A stretch of 64,000 nt of DNA from Ophiodon elongatus (GCA_016806645.1 JACSYO010000443.1:329257-393256); one strand, 5' to 3'; counted from the stretch's first letter, positions 1 to 58,013 are shown. Made by a program: numbers and translations. Notes: a model not told the origin generated them from the sequence alone.

Positions 1-1640
1 ACCTGAAAGGTGAGGCATAATTCTAAATGTGTTTGATTGAATCAGAAGATGAGTACTCATTGAAGAATGATGTGGCTTTAAAGTGCTCAATCGGTTGAGT
101 CTTGTTCTGCACGTTGCTTCCATCAGCCTTTACAGACATACGAGTTATGTAACATTTATACACTTTAAAAATCTGTTTCTCCCCAAACATGACAAGATGG
201 ACAGAGGGGTGATGTACTTGACAGCTTCTTTTTTTTTTAGCAGCAATGTTCAGAAGTCTGTGAAGAGCGCAAACTAGAACACCAGTTTCTGACATGACTT
301 GCACTTTTTAAGGTGAAGTAACTGGTTTCTCTTTTCATGTCAGCCTCGGCAGCGTTGCAGATCTCGGCACACTCAGAAGAAATTTGAGTCAGGACATGAG
401 CGGAATGTCATTACGTTGATATAACTTATTAATACCTCAATGAGACATATCAATATAATGTAAGGGAGTATGCAAATCAGCCATGCGCTCCTCTGGCATC
501 AATTAATCATCCACCAAGTCCTTGATGTCCAAATCACACATCTTCCCATAGCTTCAAAGAGAAGCTGTGGAATATTTGAGGGTTTAAATTTGATACCCTC
601 CAAATGCTATTTTGAAAGCTTTGCTGCTCGTTTTCAGACATTTCTTAATAAATGCAGAGGAGAGATTGTGATGTGAAAGGGAAGTTTTGCGGGTAGATGC
701 TTTTAAGATCAGTTTTGCCGTCTTTTTTGGGGGGGATGGTCGGGCCAGGTAGGAATGCCTTGAAAGACCATCTCGTTGGTTTATCCCCTTTGTGAGTCCC
801 TGGAGTGGCTGAGGCCAGACTTACCCTGCAGGCCTGCATGGCTTTGGTCTCTTAGGGGTAGTAGACTGGTGTTGTCAGTGCATCATTGTAGAATACAAAA
901 CCATCCTCCACACCTGTAATCTGAGAGGTCACAGAGCCTTAGAGACTGAAATAAAAGCGAAGAAGTCCAATGCCTTCAGGTAACAGGCAAGATGTTGACT
1001 GCAGAGAGATACATTTAGAAGTAAAAAAGACAAATCTAATGTTTTATTCATGATTTCCAGGGAAGCAAAAGAGAGGGAGTTATTTTCTGGATTACAGTGG
1101 CTCCTTGCTATCTCACTGCTTTATCAGAGCTCCCTGTTTAAATAGTGACTTGTTTTTATATAAGTGTATTTATATATTTGCAAACGGTGTGTGTATATAT
1201 CCGTTTGTGGGTCAGATTGAATAATGCATCTACTTTGTGTGTGTCAGCTAGAAGAGCCTTCATTATTGATGTGCCGTGACGCCGCACACATGACACAGAC
1301 TCGATGAAGACCATAGGGACGCCATGTTAAATCCACAGTCAGACATTATTCTCAGCTAAATCAAACTGTGAGAGATGATCCTAATTTGTGATTTGCACTT
1401 GTTTGGCATTCATGTTGTTGTTGTTTTTTTTTAAAGGCCACATGTCAGTACAAATTTAACAGGACTCCATGCATGCATAGACGGATAAAGAAATGTATCA
1501 TCGACAGGCTAAATGTCAGGACAGTTGGCAGAACAACGTTGAATGCAAAGCCAGATAAAAGACAGTATCATCAACAAAGAAGTTCACACATACTCTAACC
1601 ATGTCTCTTCTTTTCTTCTGTGTCTTTTTTTTTCTCCCAG
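1..1640. other. robo3 intron preceding the Ig2 exon
   Basis: This is the 3' part of the intron that separates the unseen Ig1 exon from the first Ig2 exon. I looked for an Ig1-like reading frame with flanking splice sites and found none. The stretch is AT-rich with short T runs and no recognisable repeat or gene. Confidence 0.6.
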
Positions 1641-46502
<44,862 letters not shown>

Positions 46503-47366
46503 GGACGCCAGTGACTCTGTCGACGCCTCCATCATCCACCATCTTTCCACTGTGGACACGAAGAGCTGGACGAGAGCACGAGGGCTGTGTTCCAGGATGC
46601 TCCGCTCTGTCGTCGCTGCGAAAGAAAGCAACAACGGACTTTACATCATGTTTTATTTTTTTTGGTATTACTACGATTATTTATGGGCAAACGAGTTCTT
46701 TCCTCTGATTTGTAAATATCTGTGTCTGTACTGTTCTTTTGTGGGCTCTGGATACAGGGAAAGAGACGTAAATTGTATTTATGAGGATAGAAAAAACAAA
46801 ACAAAAAAATAGTCTGTTATTATGAAAAAAAAAAGAACAAAGCTCATGTCTTCTTGAATGTGCCAACCTTTTTTTTTTGTCAAAAATGTATACTTTTTTG
46901 GAAAAAGCATTAACTGCTGTTGCACTCTCTTGTTGTCATGGCAAAAACAACAGAAAATATGAAGCACAAAGTGTGTTTGCTGGTCGGAAAAGCCAAAACG
47001 AGCGGGTTCTCGCTCCCGGAAAAGGAAGCCTCTGCCCCCCACCACCCCCCCGAGCGCTCTCCCACCGGGACCCCTGCACCCATCTAGTCCGCTAAGAATG
47101 TCGTACTTTTCTATGTTCCCCTTCGGTTCCTCTGCAGCGAAACGGTCCGGTGTGCCAGCAGACAGACAAGCTTTATAAAAGTTTGATTGTAACCCCGCCC
47201 ACCCCCTCGCTCCCCTTGGTCGTCTGAGGGACTGTTTGCTGCAGTTGTGAGATCACATTTGCGTATACTCCTTCCAAAACAAACAAAAACAATGTCTGTG
47301 GACTGACTTTTTTTGTACTCTTGTTGTTTTGTAAATGTACAATAAAATGCATTTGCTGATCTGAGC
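46503..47366 (+). other. robo3: robo3 3' untranslated region
   Basis: About 860 bp from the stop to just past AATAAA at 47341. It is T-rich in its first half and has two GC-rich segments near 47000-47080. No coding frame is supported. Confidence 0.7.
47341..47346 (+). terminator. robo3: Polyadenylation signal for robo3
   Basis: A canonical AATAAA is followed about 20 bases later by a TGTGCTCGTTTCTT-type downstream element. It is the first strong signal after the stop. Confidence 0.75.
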
Positions 47367-48958
47367 CTGTGCTCGTTTCTTCCGAGCTGCTTTCAGGAAG
47401 TGTGTGATACTTCTTTCAGGCTGTGAATTCTTACCTTCCATTATATGGCAACATTTATGTCAAGGACAACACCGGAGTCCCACTGAGTGATCTGGCATTT
47501 CCTATCGTAAGCTGTTTGGACCCTCTTGACTCATCGTGCTACGCCTACACAGATACGTGCTGATGGGAAGAAGCATTAGTCATGTAACATCCAGCAGTAT
47601 CAAAGAGCAGGTTCACATTCAGCAACTCAAAATTAAAGCAACAGGTTGTGGTTGCTGTGAAAACCTCGTCCTGTCCATATAGCCATTCCAATGTAAGAGC
47701 CTGTGAGCAAAGTCTGCATCCTTCTTCTGGGGAGGAGACAACAGGCATCAAAACCAATCCACCGTCCGTCTCTCTTGTAGTGATGAAACACCGTCTTTAC
47801 GTCTCCCTGGACTCTGATTCTTTGATGAGCTGCTGTAAAGGGAAAGCAATGCAAACGGGACATTTAATGATCAAAAAATACTGTAAATAAGTGCCTCATA
47901 GTGCCTCATATTAGCTTCAGTTAAACTTAAGAATGCATTTTTTTTTTTACACAAACGAGGACTGTGGATGTTGTCCTCCATCTCTTAGAATCAAACAAGG
48001 AGGTGACCTTCTCTCAGGCGGGAGAAGGAAGAAGGTTTTCATCATACTTGTGGACACGTGAGTTTTGTAAGACAGACTGGAAAAAATGTCAACCCATCTT
48101 TTAAGTCTTAGGTAATAAATCAATTCATCACATGAATCACATATATTATACGAAATGTGATCAATTAAAAAAAATGCATGTTTTTGTTTTGTTTTTTGCT
48201 TATGTGCTGGTGAGTAGACCTGCATTTTAAACTCATCCGACCTTGAAATGTCCTTCACACCTTGGTGTCACATGAAAGTCACGGAGGTCTCCAGTGTCTT
48301 AAAGGACGCCTGAGAGTCATCAGTCACAGGAATTACGGTGTGAATTTGAACAGCCTAAAAATGACAAAATTACGTAACGAGGGAAACGTAATTTATTGAG
48401 GATAACATTTGCTTTTGACGTATCACAAATAAGTTTCAACTGAGTCTGCAGAAAAAAAACAGGAGGATGTTGTAGGAGAACGGGTTAATATGAACACCAT
48501 GAACCCTCTCGTGTTGCACCACCGCTCTCAGGGTATCATTCGGCCAAACCTACACACATCCATAAAGATTCCGATCTGAGCTTCTTCTTGAGACTGAGAA
48601 CTGTGCACGCTCGTGTGTTGGTGCAAACTTCTACAAGCCACTGAAAGCAGATCCAAAACATTCGACGCCTAAACTTCTTGTAGCCTTTCGACCCTCTGAC
48701 CATATACTTTCCAGTCAGAACGAAAATAAATAAATAAATAAAAAAGGGCCTCATTGCTGAAGTTGTGTTCGCTTCTTAATCTCCCGACTTCCCGGGTCGT
48801 CCTCGTGCTTCACGGTGCACCTGGCCGCGCTGAGCGCCCCGAGGACCATGACATTGCCAAGCTCTCCACTCTGAGTGCAGCCCGCACTCCCTCCTGCTGT
48901 CCGACTGAGACAAGGCATGCATCGCCCTCTGGTGCTCTACAGATGCTCACTGCGTCAT

Positions 48959-49059
<101 letters not shown>

Positions 49060-49889
49060 ACAGAGAGACACGGAGTCGGTGCTGAAAGGAGCCGGTGAGA
49101 TGCTGCGGTCCACAGATGGAGACGGAGGGAGGTGGCAGCAGAGGGATCTCTTGGGGGGAAAAGAAAGAACATCAAAAGACATGTTGGAGGAATGTATTGA
49201 GATGTGATTGACATGTCTGTTTAGGGCTCTGATACAAGGACTAACAAGGCACCTTTTATAACCTACGGCCTAGTACATTTATATTTCAGTATAATATACG
49301 TAGCCTTGGGTAACATAGGTGCTAGTTTTTCTTTACATTTTCTTCGGTGGTTTCTGAATGGGCTTCATTTCACGATGTTCTATATTATGTTTCAGATGAG
49401 TTCAGTTAGAGAGTGCTATAACTTTCCTTTTACATAATTATCATTAGCGGATTTCGTCGGGGATCAGTTGAGACCTGAGCTCAAATAACAGCATTAAAGA
49501 ACCGCATGCGGTCCAATGTGACGCTCGTAAAGTGGATCTCAAAAGCATTAGTTTATTTTGGTCTAATAGGATTTCTTTACAAATACAAAAATATGGAATA
49601 TTTCCAGCCTTATGGTTTGATTCTTCAGTGTTAACATGTAGCACAATATAGTGTTTCTGTTTTTAACATAAGCAAATAACCCAATACTTTTTATTCATTA
49701 TATGATTTCCCATCTACTGGTGAATCTGTATAGGTCGAATTGGTCACGTTCTATAGAAAAGAGCATCCAGAAGCAAGGTTCAGGATAATGTACAGAGAGC
49801 AAATTACTGTTGGGTTCAGTAGAACTTCACAGTAACTTAATGTTGGTGAGTGTGGGGGCAGATAATCTGTATTGACTGGTACAAACGAC

Positions 49890-50775
49890 ACATTCTGCAT
49901 CCAGTAAACATTAGCACAGTACTTGAGGTTGCTTGTATTTCACCTGTGTATTTCTTTTTATGCTACTTTATACTTACTCCACTACATTTCATACGGAAAT
50001 ATTGTACTACATTTATTTATCAGCTAAAGTTACTACTTTCTTTTCCGATTAAGATAAAAAAGCACATGATAAACATGTAAAATACAATGCATTAAAGATT
50101 AAACCAGAGGTTCTCAACCTTTAATATTTTAGAAAAAAAACCCTACACAAACAGGTTGAAGACTCTTCTGTTTGCTGTTGCCTTTAATCGAACCAGATTC
50201 AAGGATATTAATCAACTGCATTTCACTACTGTATTTTATTTCTTAAACTGCACTGCAACCTTTATTCTATTTTTAGCTTTTTAATGTTTTACTGACTGTT
50301 TTTTATATTTAAATGAATGTTCTCAACTGTTTTTAAATATTCTTTTCTTTTGCATTATGTTTTTATGCTTTTAATGGTTTTATATGAAGCACTTTGAATT
50401 GCCTTGTTGAAATGTGCGAATACAAATAAACTTGCCTTGCCTTCTTTTATACCTTATTAATATCTCTCAACCCCTCAGATTTAGGGCCCAACCTGACCCC
50501 TCTTGGACTAAACTAGCTGACTGTATATGAAGTAGTCCAAGTTAGCTCGAGCAGCTACAACAGTAACATGCTGCTAATGCGCTGATGCATCAGTATTATA
50601 AAATCTAATAATACCATATCTAATATTATATCACTCACAGGGCAGAGCCCCTACTTTTACTTTGAATACATAAAGTAAAAGTAGGGAGAACACATTGCTG
50701 TTCTTTCACTTGATTATATTATTATAGCTGTGCTTTTGCTTATATAAAGAGTAGCTCTTCCATCACTGGCTGTAT
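49890..50775. mobile_element. Interspersed repeat family C, split by a LINE-like insertion
   Basis: The left part (CTACTTTATACTTACTCC and AAATATTGTACTACATTT, to about 50110) and the right part (AGCTACAACAGTAACATGCT, then GAGTAGCTCTTCCATCACTG, from about 50465) are consecutive pieces of one common teleost repeat. The 50115-50455 insert ends GCACTTTGAATTGCCTTG and ACAAATAAACTTGCC, a LINE-type 3' end. Assignment is from memory. Confidence 0.55.
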
Positions 50776-51892
50776 TACTGTCAAATGATGATTTCATGTT
50801 GGATGTTTGCTTTGAGAAATGACAAAGAATTGTTATTTACTCTAATTTATTTCAGCTGAAAGGTTTTTGAAACGCAGCGATTTATTTCTCAAAGGAAAGT
50901 CGGGAAGTCACAAGTGTCCTGTGTCCTTCCACAGATTATAGAGCACATGAGGCTGTTAGCATTCATGAGGCTGTGGAATTAAAAAACAAACAAGAGCAAA
51001 GGACAGCAGATAAGAACGATGAGAAGATTTACGTGACTGACCTTCTGCAAGCGTGACCCAGCACCCCTTACCCTTTCCATGAAACCCCCCACCCCCACCC
51101 CCTTCACCCTTCACTTCCCTCTACCCCTCCATCCCTCCCTTCTCCTCCCTTTCCCTCAGCCATAAATCACGGTGCTCATTCATTAGGCCGGTGTCAGGGC
51201 CAGAACGCCCACCGGGCACGGAGGAAGAGGGCCGACGGCCGGAGAGGAGGGAAAGGAGACAGAGACAGAAAAGGCAGGATGAAAAGGAGGGGACGGCCTC
51301 ATTCAGAGCCCGGTTCCCTCATTCCAAAATGCAACACACCAATTTCCATGTTAATTTTCGCCGTGACAGCGGAGATGGATGTTGGTGACTTTTTGGCTGA
51401 TGTGATGCATACGTACACGTTAAGATGAAGCCATTATGTAGGCAGCGGGGTCAGAGGACGGAGACAGTAAATGATTCAGAGGCTTGCAGTGCAACAAAAC
51501 ACTCAACACATTTAAGTGATGTTAGAAAAGGATCAATATTTTACCCTTTTATTTTGTGATAAAATATATATGTTTAAAGATGTAATTGTCCCAACAGACA
51601 GCACACTACAGACCAGGTCAACTGGCTGCAAGTCACCAGCCTTTCCCAGTGTGAACAGACCTTTTTAGTGACAACAATGTGTTTGTTCATCACGTAATCA
51701 TCACCTCAGTATCTGTCAATACAGCAAACGTACCTGTCGGAGTAGAAACCACCTGAGAAGCATCGCCCACCCCCTCCAAAGAAGTAGTGAAAAACTATGT
51801 CGTTTTATGAGATTAAAATAAGAGAAACAAACCCTCGAAAAAGCTGTGGGGGGGAGGTTCATTATCTATCTACTTGATATCTATTATATTCA

Positions 51893-52300
51893 ATTCAATT
51901 CAATTCAATTTATTTTTGTATAGCCCAAAATCACAAATTACAAATTTGCCTCAGAGGGCTTTACAATCTGTACACACTGACATCCTCTGTCCCAGAACCT
52001 CTCATCGACTCAGGAAAAACTCCCCAAAAAACCCTTTCAACAGGGAGAAAAATGGAAGAAACCTTCAGGAGAGCAGCAGAGGAGGATCCCTCTCCCAGGA
52101 TGGACAGAGTACGAAAATAGATGTCATGTGTACAGAATGAACAGCATAACAGAGTTACAACACGTTGAATTCACATAAAATAGAAAAGAATGTGCGTCAG
52201 CAGTTCCACGGAAGGAACCAGGAGGCAGGACCAGGGTCCAGATGCAACCACGATTCGTGGAAACCTGCGAGGCGAGAAAGCACAAAGACTCCGAGGGAAG
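51893..52300 (+). mobile_element. Common teleost retroposon-like repeat
   Basis: CAATTCAATTCAATTCAATT is followed by TATAGCCCAAAATCACAAAT and TTTGCCTCAGAGGGCTTTAC, then AGGAGGATCCCTCTCCCAGG. I recognise this as one of the most abundant interspersed repeats of percomorph fishes. The frames across it are not genes. Confidence 0.7.
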
Positions 52301-52479
52301 AAGTAGATATATATTATATATATGTTACCTGATACAGGGCAGCTTTGGAAAACATCTTAGAGGTACGTGGTTTTCACAGGACAGTGACAACAAACTAAAA
52401 TGCAAATTGGGACATATGGATGAATATGGTGTCCAAAAGTATGTTGGTGCGTTGACCCAGTGGCGTAGGGTAGTCGGGT

Positions 52480-52970
52480 TCTGAGAAGTGAAGCCAATGC
52501 TGAAGTCCCTTAAAGCTGCATTCTCTCTACTGTCCACCAGGGGGCGACTCCTCTGGTTGTATAGAAGTCTATGAGAAAATTACTCTACTTCTCACTAGAT
52601 TTATTCCCTAAACATTGTAATCATGAGTTTATGTCTCAATCTCTAGTTTCAAGTCTTCTTCAATACAGCATGATGTTCATTTAGTAAATTATGGTCCATT
52701 TAGAGTCATACAGGGTATGACCAAGTATATTCACCGTTCACTGGTGGCAAAAATCCAAGATATTCACGACCAAAATGACAAAGTTGAGGCGTCAAAACCT
52801 GAGTCGTCAAACCAATGGGAGACGTCACAGTGACTACGGCCATTTCTCATATGCAGTTTGTGGCGTGCACTGGGGCCATAAACTGTGTATAAGAAGTGGA
52901 CGTAGTCGTCTTGACGACACCCATTGGTTTGAGGACTCGGGTTTTGACGCCTCAATTTTGACATTTCAGC
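52480..52970 (-). mobile_element. Family A repeat, foldback arrangement
   Basis: GAAGTGAAGCCAATGCTGAA through TTTAGTAAATTATGGTCC matches the 22335-22955 repeat in reverse. A second, head-to-head piece follows. The arms 52769-52838 and 52901-52967 are inverted copies of the family A start (GACGACACCCATTGGTTT and its reverse), separated by about 62 bp. Confidence 0.65.
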
Positions 52971-53837
52971 CGTGGCCGTAACTCAACACATTGTTGACCA
53001 GCAGCCCCAGCTCCCAGTAAACATGCTAATGTGAAAGACACTGGGCCGTTTGTGTGTTTGTGTGTGTGTGTGTGTGTGTGTTGGAGCACTCAACTGGCCC
53101 TGTGTGACTGACAGGCCAATATTGAAACGGATCAGCCATATGGGGGCCATTGATTTCCAGTTAATTGAATGATTACCACTTTAGCATGCAACGCCACAGT
53201 TAACCACTGCTGTCGATCAATGGGAGCATGTCACCGCCACCTGAGCTGTCGCCTGCATGATCGCAGGAATTAGTTTACATGGACACAGCCCAGCTCCTGT
53301 GGTCACACTGGAGCGATGCTGCTTGGATTATGCGCTGCTATATCTCTGTTATCTATTTTCCTCTCATGTTATGTTCTATTTCTGTTCCTATACTCTATTT
53401 GTGTCGGTTCCCTGTAGAATCCTATTACTTTTGTGGCCGAAAAAACTAACCTCATTTCCACGCAGATCAATAAAGTTTCATCGTGTTGTGTAAATAGTGG
53501 CATCTATAAAGTAATTGGGTTGAAACGAATGCCTTGAGGTTTGGACTACGACAGCCTGAGTATGTAAACGTAATATTGTAAAACTGTCAAATGATTTAAC
53601 ACGGTCAAGTTGCACATAAACGTTATATATGAAGTGCTAAAAAGGGTCTAGTTTCATGACCAGGGTGATGTTGCACAATGTTGGATTGGTTGTTTTACAT
53701 TAAAGCTAGAAGCCCAGCTAATTACACTCACACACCGCTGCCCATGTGTTTATGTCTGGTCTTAGAATGCTAATTTACCATTCGGTTAAATAACAGACTG
53801 CAGGGAAGACATGCAGTAAATCTTCACGTGTACGTGC

Positions 53838-53839
<2 letters not shown>

Positions 53840-53893
<54 letters not shown>
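53840..53893. repeat. (TG)n microsatellite
   Basis: A TG run of about 54 bp. Confidence 0.93.
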
Positions 53894-53896
<3 letters not shown>

Positions 53897-54255
53897 CAGC
53901 GTGTCCATGGTTTCAGGCCATGTCTAATATGGGTCATTGGTTTGCTGACTTGCTATATAAAGCTGGTATTTTGGCATACACCAAAATCTGTGATGCACAA
54001 ATCCCAAGGGCCGCACGAGCAAGCATGTATCTGTGTGTGTGTGCGTGTGCGTGTGCGTGTGTGCATGTGTGTGCATATGAAATAAAAAGACAGACAGACA
54101 TACAGTAGTGCTTGATTCATTACTATGTGAGCCTCATAGCGTGTGGTGTGGTCTATCAGTGAGTGTGTGCTGCTCAGAGGAGCTGGGGGCTTCATGTACA
54201 AACATATGGCCTTTAGTGAAGGAGACACATGAAGGATAATCTCTTTGGCAGTCCA

Positions 54256-54257
<2 letters not shown>

Positions 54258-54296
<39 letters not shown>
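54258..54296. repeat. (CA)n microsatellite
   Basis: A CA run of about 39 bp. Confidence 0.92.
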
Positions 54297-54304
<8 letters not shown>

Positions 54305-55390
54305 GAGAAATAATCCACTACTTGCTGCATTGCATAAAGATTAAATACATTTGACATGATGTGAGAGTTTAACGTAGTTCAGAGCTTGATGTTTGTGGTA
54401 GAAAGTCTGATCTGTTTTTGTAATTATTCATGTTTTTTGCCTGCTTTGACTTCACTCCTAATTGCGGTTCTGCTTGACTTCATCTGACAACTGCAAACGA
54501 AGCAGGCTGATTATCTTCAAAATGAAATTCAGAAAGGGAGAAGACGTGAATAAAACTTGTCTTTTGAAGAGAAAAAAAAAGCTGTACTGTACCATATTAG
54601 TACAGGCACAATTCCTCAAAGGGCTTTAGTTCTTTCCGATACCCCCAATTAAGGGAGAACAGAACACGTGTTGTTTGGCACAATTGTAATGAGGATGGTC
54701 GTAACAAAAATAGCATATGTTATGATATATATAACAACAAAATGCAGCAAAACGTGATGATACTGACTCACCCCATAAGTGAAAAAGTGCAAGATGATGG
54801 GCCATTTTCAGATAATGTCACTGCAAATACACACACTTTATTAAATACACCAAGGTTGGTTGGAATGTGTGAATGTTGTTGACTCGTTCTGTTGGAACTA
54901 TCGAGGAGTCTTCAGGTTTTTTCCAAATCTGGCCTATTTTTGCCATTTTACTCATTTAAATGATGCAATTGTCCACGTTACGGTGTTAATGTGTATTATT
55001 ACGTGTATTATTGTTTTATGGGTTTTACTTGAACTACCAATTGTGTAGCATGTTAAGGTAGGTGCTTTTATTTGTCACACACTGAAGCAGCATCAACGGA
55101 TGACACCTGGTGAAGAAGAGGAACGTTAGACAGACAGCTGAGACATTGTATTCTCAGAAATGAGACCATTTGTCATCTTTGTTGGTTCTCAACGTTGACA
55201 CAAGGTGTTGTGGGAGGAGCGGTGGACCGGATGGAGACAAGGACATCAAGGTGAAGAGAGGCGGGCCTGAAAAACACAACCGTCAGTACACAGCTGGCAA
55301 CTGCAACAGTCAGGTGACATGATTTTTGTATTTGAGTGATCGCGTGTTTTCAATGTTAATTTGTTTTGTTTCTTTGTTTCCACTCTTGAA

Positions 55391-55470
55391 GAGCAGCTGG
55401 AGAACCACGAGGAGGCTCATCAGAAGCAGCTCAGCCACCTTAAAAAACAAGATCTAAGACAAGCAAAAAT
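55391..55470 (+). pseudogene. Kinesin heavy chain (KIF5-like) coiled-coil exon fragment
   Basis: After a pyrimidine-rich stretch ending CTTGAAG, the frame reads EQLENHEEAHQKQLSHLKK and stops soon after in A-rich sequence. From memory, KIF5C has EQQIQSHREAHQKQLSRLRD in its stalk, so about 12 of 18 positions agree. The acceptor side looks exon-like. There is no donor, and the frame dies in the adjoining AT-rich array. I found no neighbouring kinesin exon. It may be a captured or relict exon. The match is short, so chance or another coiled-coil protein remains possible. Confidence 0.45.
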
Positions 55471-55983
55471 GTAACAGTAAAAAATGTCATTGTATAGTAT
55501 GACATTAATATGTGATACAACTATCATAGAGTGCCATAGACATGTGATAACAAGTTTCTTAGTATAGGAGGTGATAAAACAAATGTCACAAAAAGTCATA
55601 GTATAATATGCCATGACAAGTTTATACAAATATCACAGTATGCCATGAAAGTCTCCTAAACAATGTCTTAGTACAGAATGCCATAAGAGTCATACAATTG
55701 TAATAATAAATGCATAGTATAGAAGCCATGAAAATGTCATAAAAAGCATAGTATTTTAAGCCATGAACAGTTATGGCAAACTATGCATAAAAAATCATAA
55801 AAAGCCAAAGAGTACCCCTTGCGGGATTAATAAAGTATTTATCTCGCTATCGATATTATTTATATATATATGATTTTCTTTTCTTCTGTGATTGACTAAT
55901 TGATTATTGCAGCTCTTAAAAAAAGAAATGGTAAATCATTAAAAATGTCATTGCACAATATATATCATGTCACTTTTATGATA

Positions 55984-56019
<36 letters not shown>

Positions 56020-57610
56020 TTTTCTTATGGTATGGCATACTATACTAACATATTATGTCATGAATACGTAATAGTATAGTACTCCATAAAAATAATAATA
56101 CTGTATTTCATGTAAAAAACATCATAGTATACTATGTCATCAAAGAATAGTATGTCATAAAAAGATTAGGAAGAACTATACAAAGACTTTTTTGTGACAA
56201 TTTATTGGCATACGACACAATGATACTTTTTTATGGCATACTATAAAAACAGTTTTATTTACGTTTTTATTGCATTCTATACCATTTGTCATGGCATTAT
56301 TATGGCATACTATACTATAGCATTATTTTCTATATTTCTATGACATACTATACAGTGACATTTGTATGGGTATTTCATGGCATACTATACGATGATTCTT
56401 TTGATGACTATGTCATTTAATACTCTCATATTTTTATAGCATACAATATTATTTTATGTTTTTTGTCAATTTAATGGCAAACTATACTATGGCATTAATT
56501 ATTAAAATTTTTATGAAAATGTTTGGCATACTATACTATACATTATTAATGACATTTTAATGGCATACTGTACTATACGATGATATTTGTTATGGCACAC
56601 TATACAATTATATTGCATTGAATTGTCACAGTTTTGGGTTTTTATTTAGCGTGTTTATTTTATTTTGTATTCCCCTGCCTCTCGTGTCCTCTGTTCACTT
56701 CACTTCCTGACTTTGTATGTTTTCCCGCCTTTGTGATTGTCTGCCCCGCCCCTAATTGAATCCTCCTGTAGCTCCCAGTGTATTTAAACCCCGTGTGTCT
56801 CCTGTCTCTGTGCTGGTTCGTCTGCTTCCTGATACTCACCTGCTCTGTTAGTTTTGGTTGTTTTGGACATCTTAGGTTATTAAAATTCACCTTGCATCGT
56901 CCCTCTGTTTCCGTGTCTCTCTGCATTTGGGTCCATCCCCTGCAACCATTTTTGCCCCCACGTGTTCCCCGTGACACTATACTATGGTATTATTCATTAT
57001 ATTTGATGGAATACTAGTCCATGACATGTATATGGCTTACTATATTATAAATTTATGATGGCATTTTAATGTCAAACTTTATTATTATAGCATTATTCAT
57101 TTAATTTTCATGGCATACTATAGTTTGACATTTTTAGTGCACACAATACTATGATTGTATTATAGCATTCTATTCAAAAATATTATTCATGGCATTTAAA
57201 TGAAAATATGTAATCTGAGCTTTTTCAGATCAATATTTATGACATGTTTATGGCATACTATAATTTGGTTTTATTTTACATGGCATTTTTTATTGCATAC
57301 TACACTATGGCCTTAGTCAGACATTTAAATAGCGAACTATACAATGACATTTTATTGCATACCATACCATGAAATTACACTTTTTTTGTTCCAATCTATT
57401 TTATGACTACAACAGTTTTATGGAATACTATACTATGACTTTTTTTACATGTTACACTATGACATTTTCCATAGCAATTTTATGGCACACTTTTTTATGA
57501 TATCCACATTCATGGCAAACTACCCGATGACATTTTTATAGCACTCTATACTGTGGCAATATTTATGACATTTTAATGGCATTATGGCACACTAAACAAT
57601 GATACAATGA
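55450..57610. repeat. AT-rich degenerate array in inverted halves
   Basis: Words such as ATAGTATGCCATGA dominate from 55450 to about 56170. Their reverse (TTATGGCATACTATACTATG) dominates from about 56180 to 57610. The units are degenerate and irregularly spaced (about 30-50 bp). A 353-bp element interrupts the right half. A (TA)n run lies at about 55985-56016. Near 55818 sits a LINE-tail word (GCGGGATTAATAAAGTATTT). Confidence 0.7.
56624..56976 (+). mobile_element. Solo-LTR-like insertion inside the AT array
   Basis: This GC-richer block begins TGTCACAG and ends CCCGTGACA, so it has TG...CA ends with a six-base inverted repeat. Inside are a TATTTAAA box, then ATTAAA further on, as expected for an LTR promoter and polyadenylation signal. 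No clear target-site duplication was found in the degenerate flanks. A short MITE is the alternative. Confidence 0.5.
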
Positions 57611-58007
57611 TAATTTAATTCTCTGAACCCGAAAACCACCGACGGGATTGAAAAGCATGTTTTCTTAAATGATCGCAAAAAACTAGAAAAAAAAGCCATA
57701 AAAAATATCATTATCGTCAGATTTTCATCTTTCCGAGGGAAATATATACTATATGGACATATATGTCAATATGGTTTTCAACTTAATAGCAAGCTAACAA
57801 ACAACTCATTGAATTGTGAGTTGTTTGTTGCAACATTGTACATTTCTTAAAGCATTATGGGAACTATCAAAAACTTTGAATATGATTATCCCATAAATAT
57901 CGCTGTCAAGTGTACCTTTTTAAAATGTTAAAGCAAGATTCAGGTGGATGGACCATAATAAAAAAAACAACGGACACTTAAGAGTTACAGGGAAATTCAT
58001 TCACAAT

Positions 58008-58013
58008 TTTATT
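58008..58013 (-). terminator. Possible polyadenylation signal on the minus strand
   Basis: The minus strand reads AATAAA here, and the adjoining 58020-58150 sequence is AT-rich and 3'-UTR-like. It would serve a minus-strand transcript such as the USP gene, but then the 3' UTR would include both minisatellites. Weak support. Confidence 0.3.

Noticed and set aside
1..1640. Search for the robo3 Ig1 exon
   Set aside because: No Ig-like frame or suitable splice pair exists here. Ig1 must lie upstream of the window.
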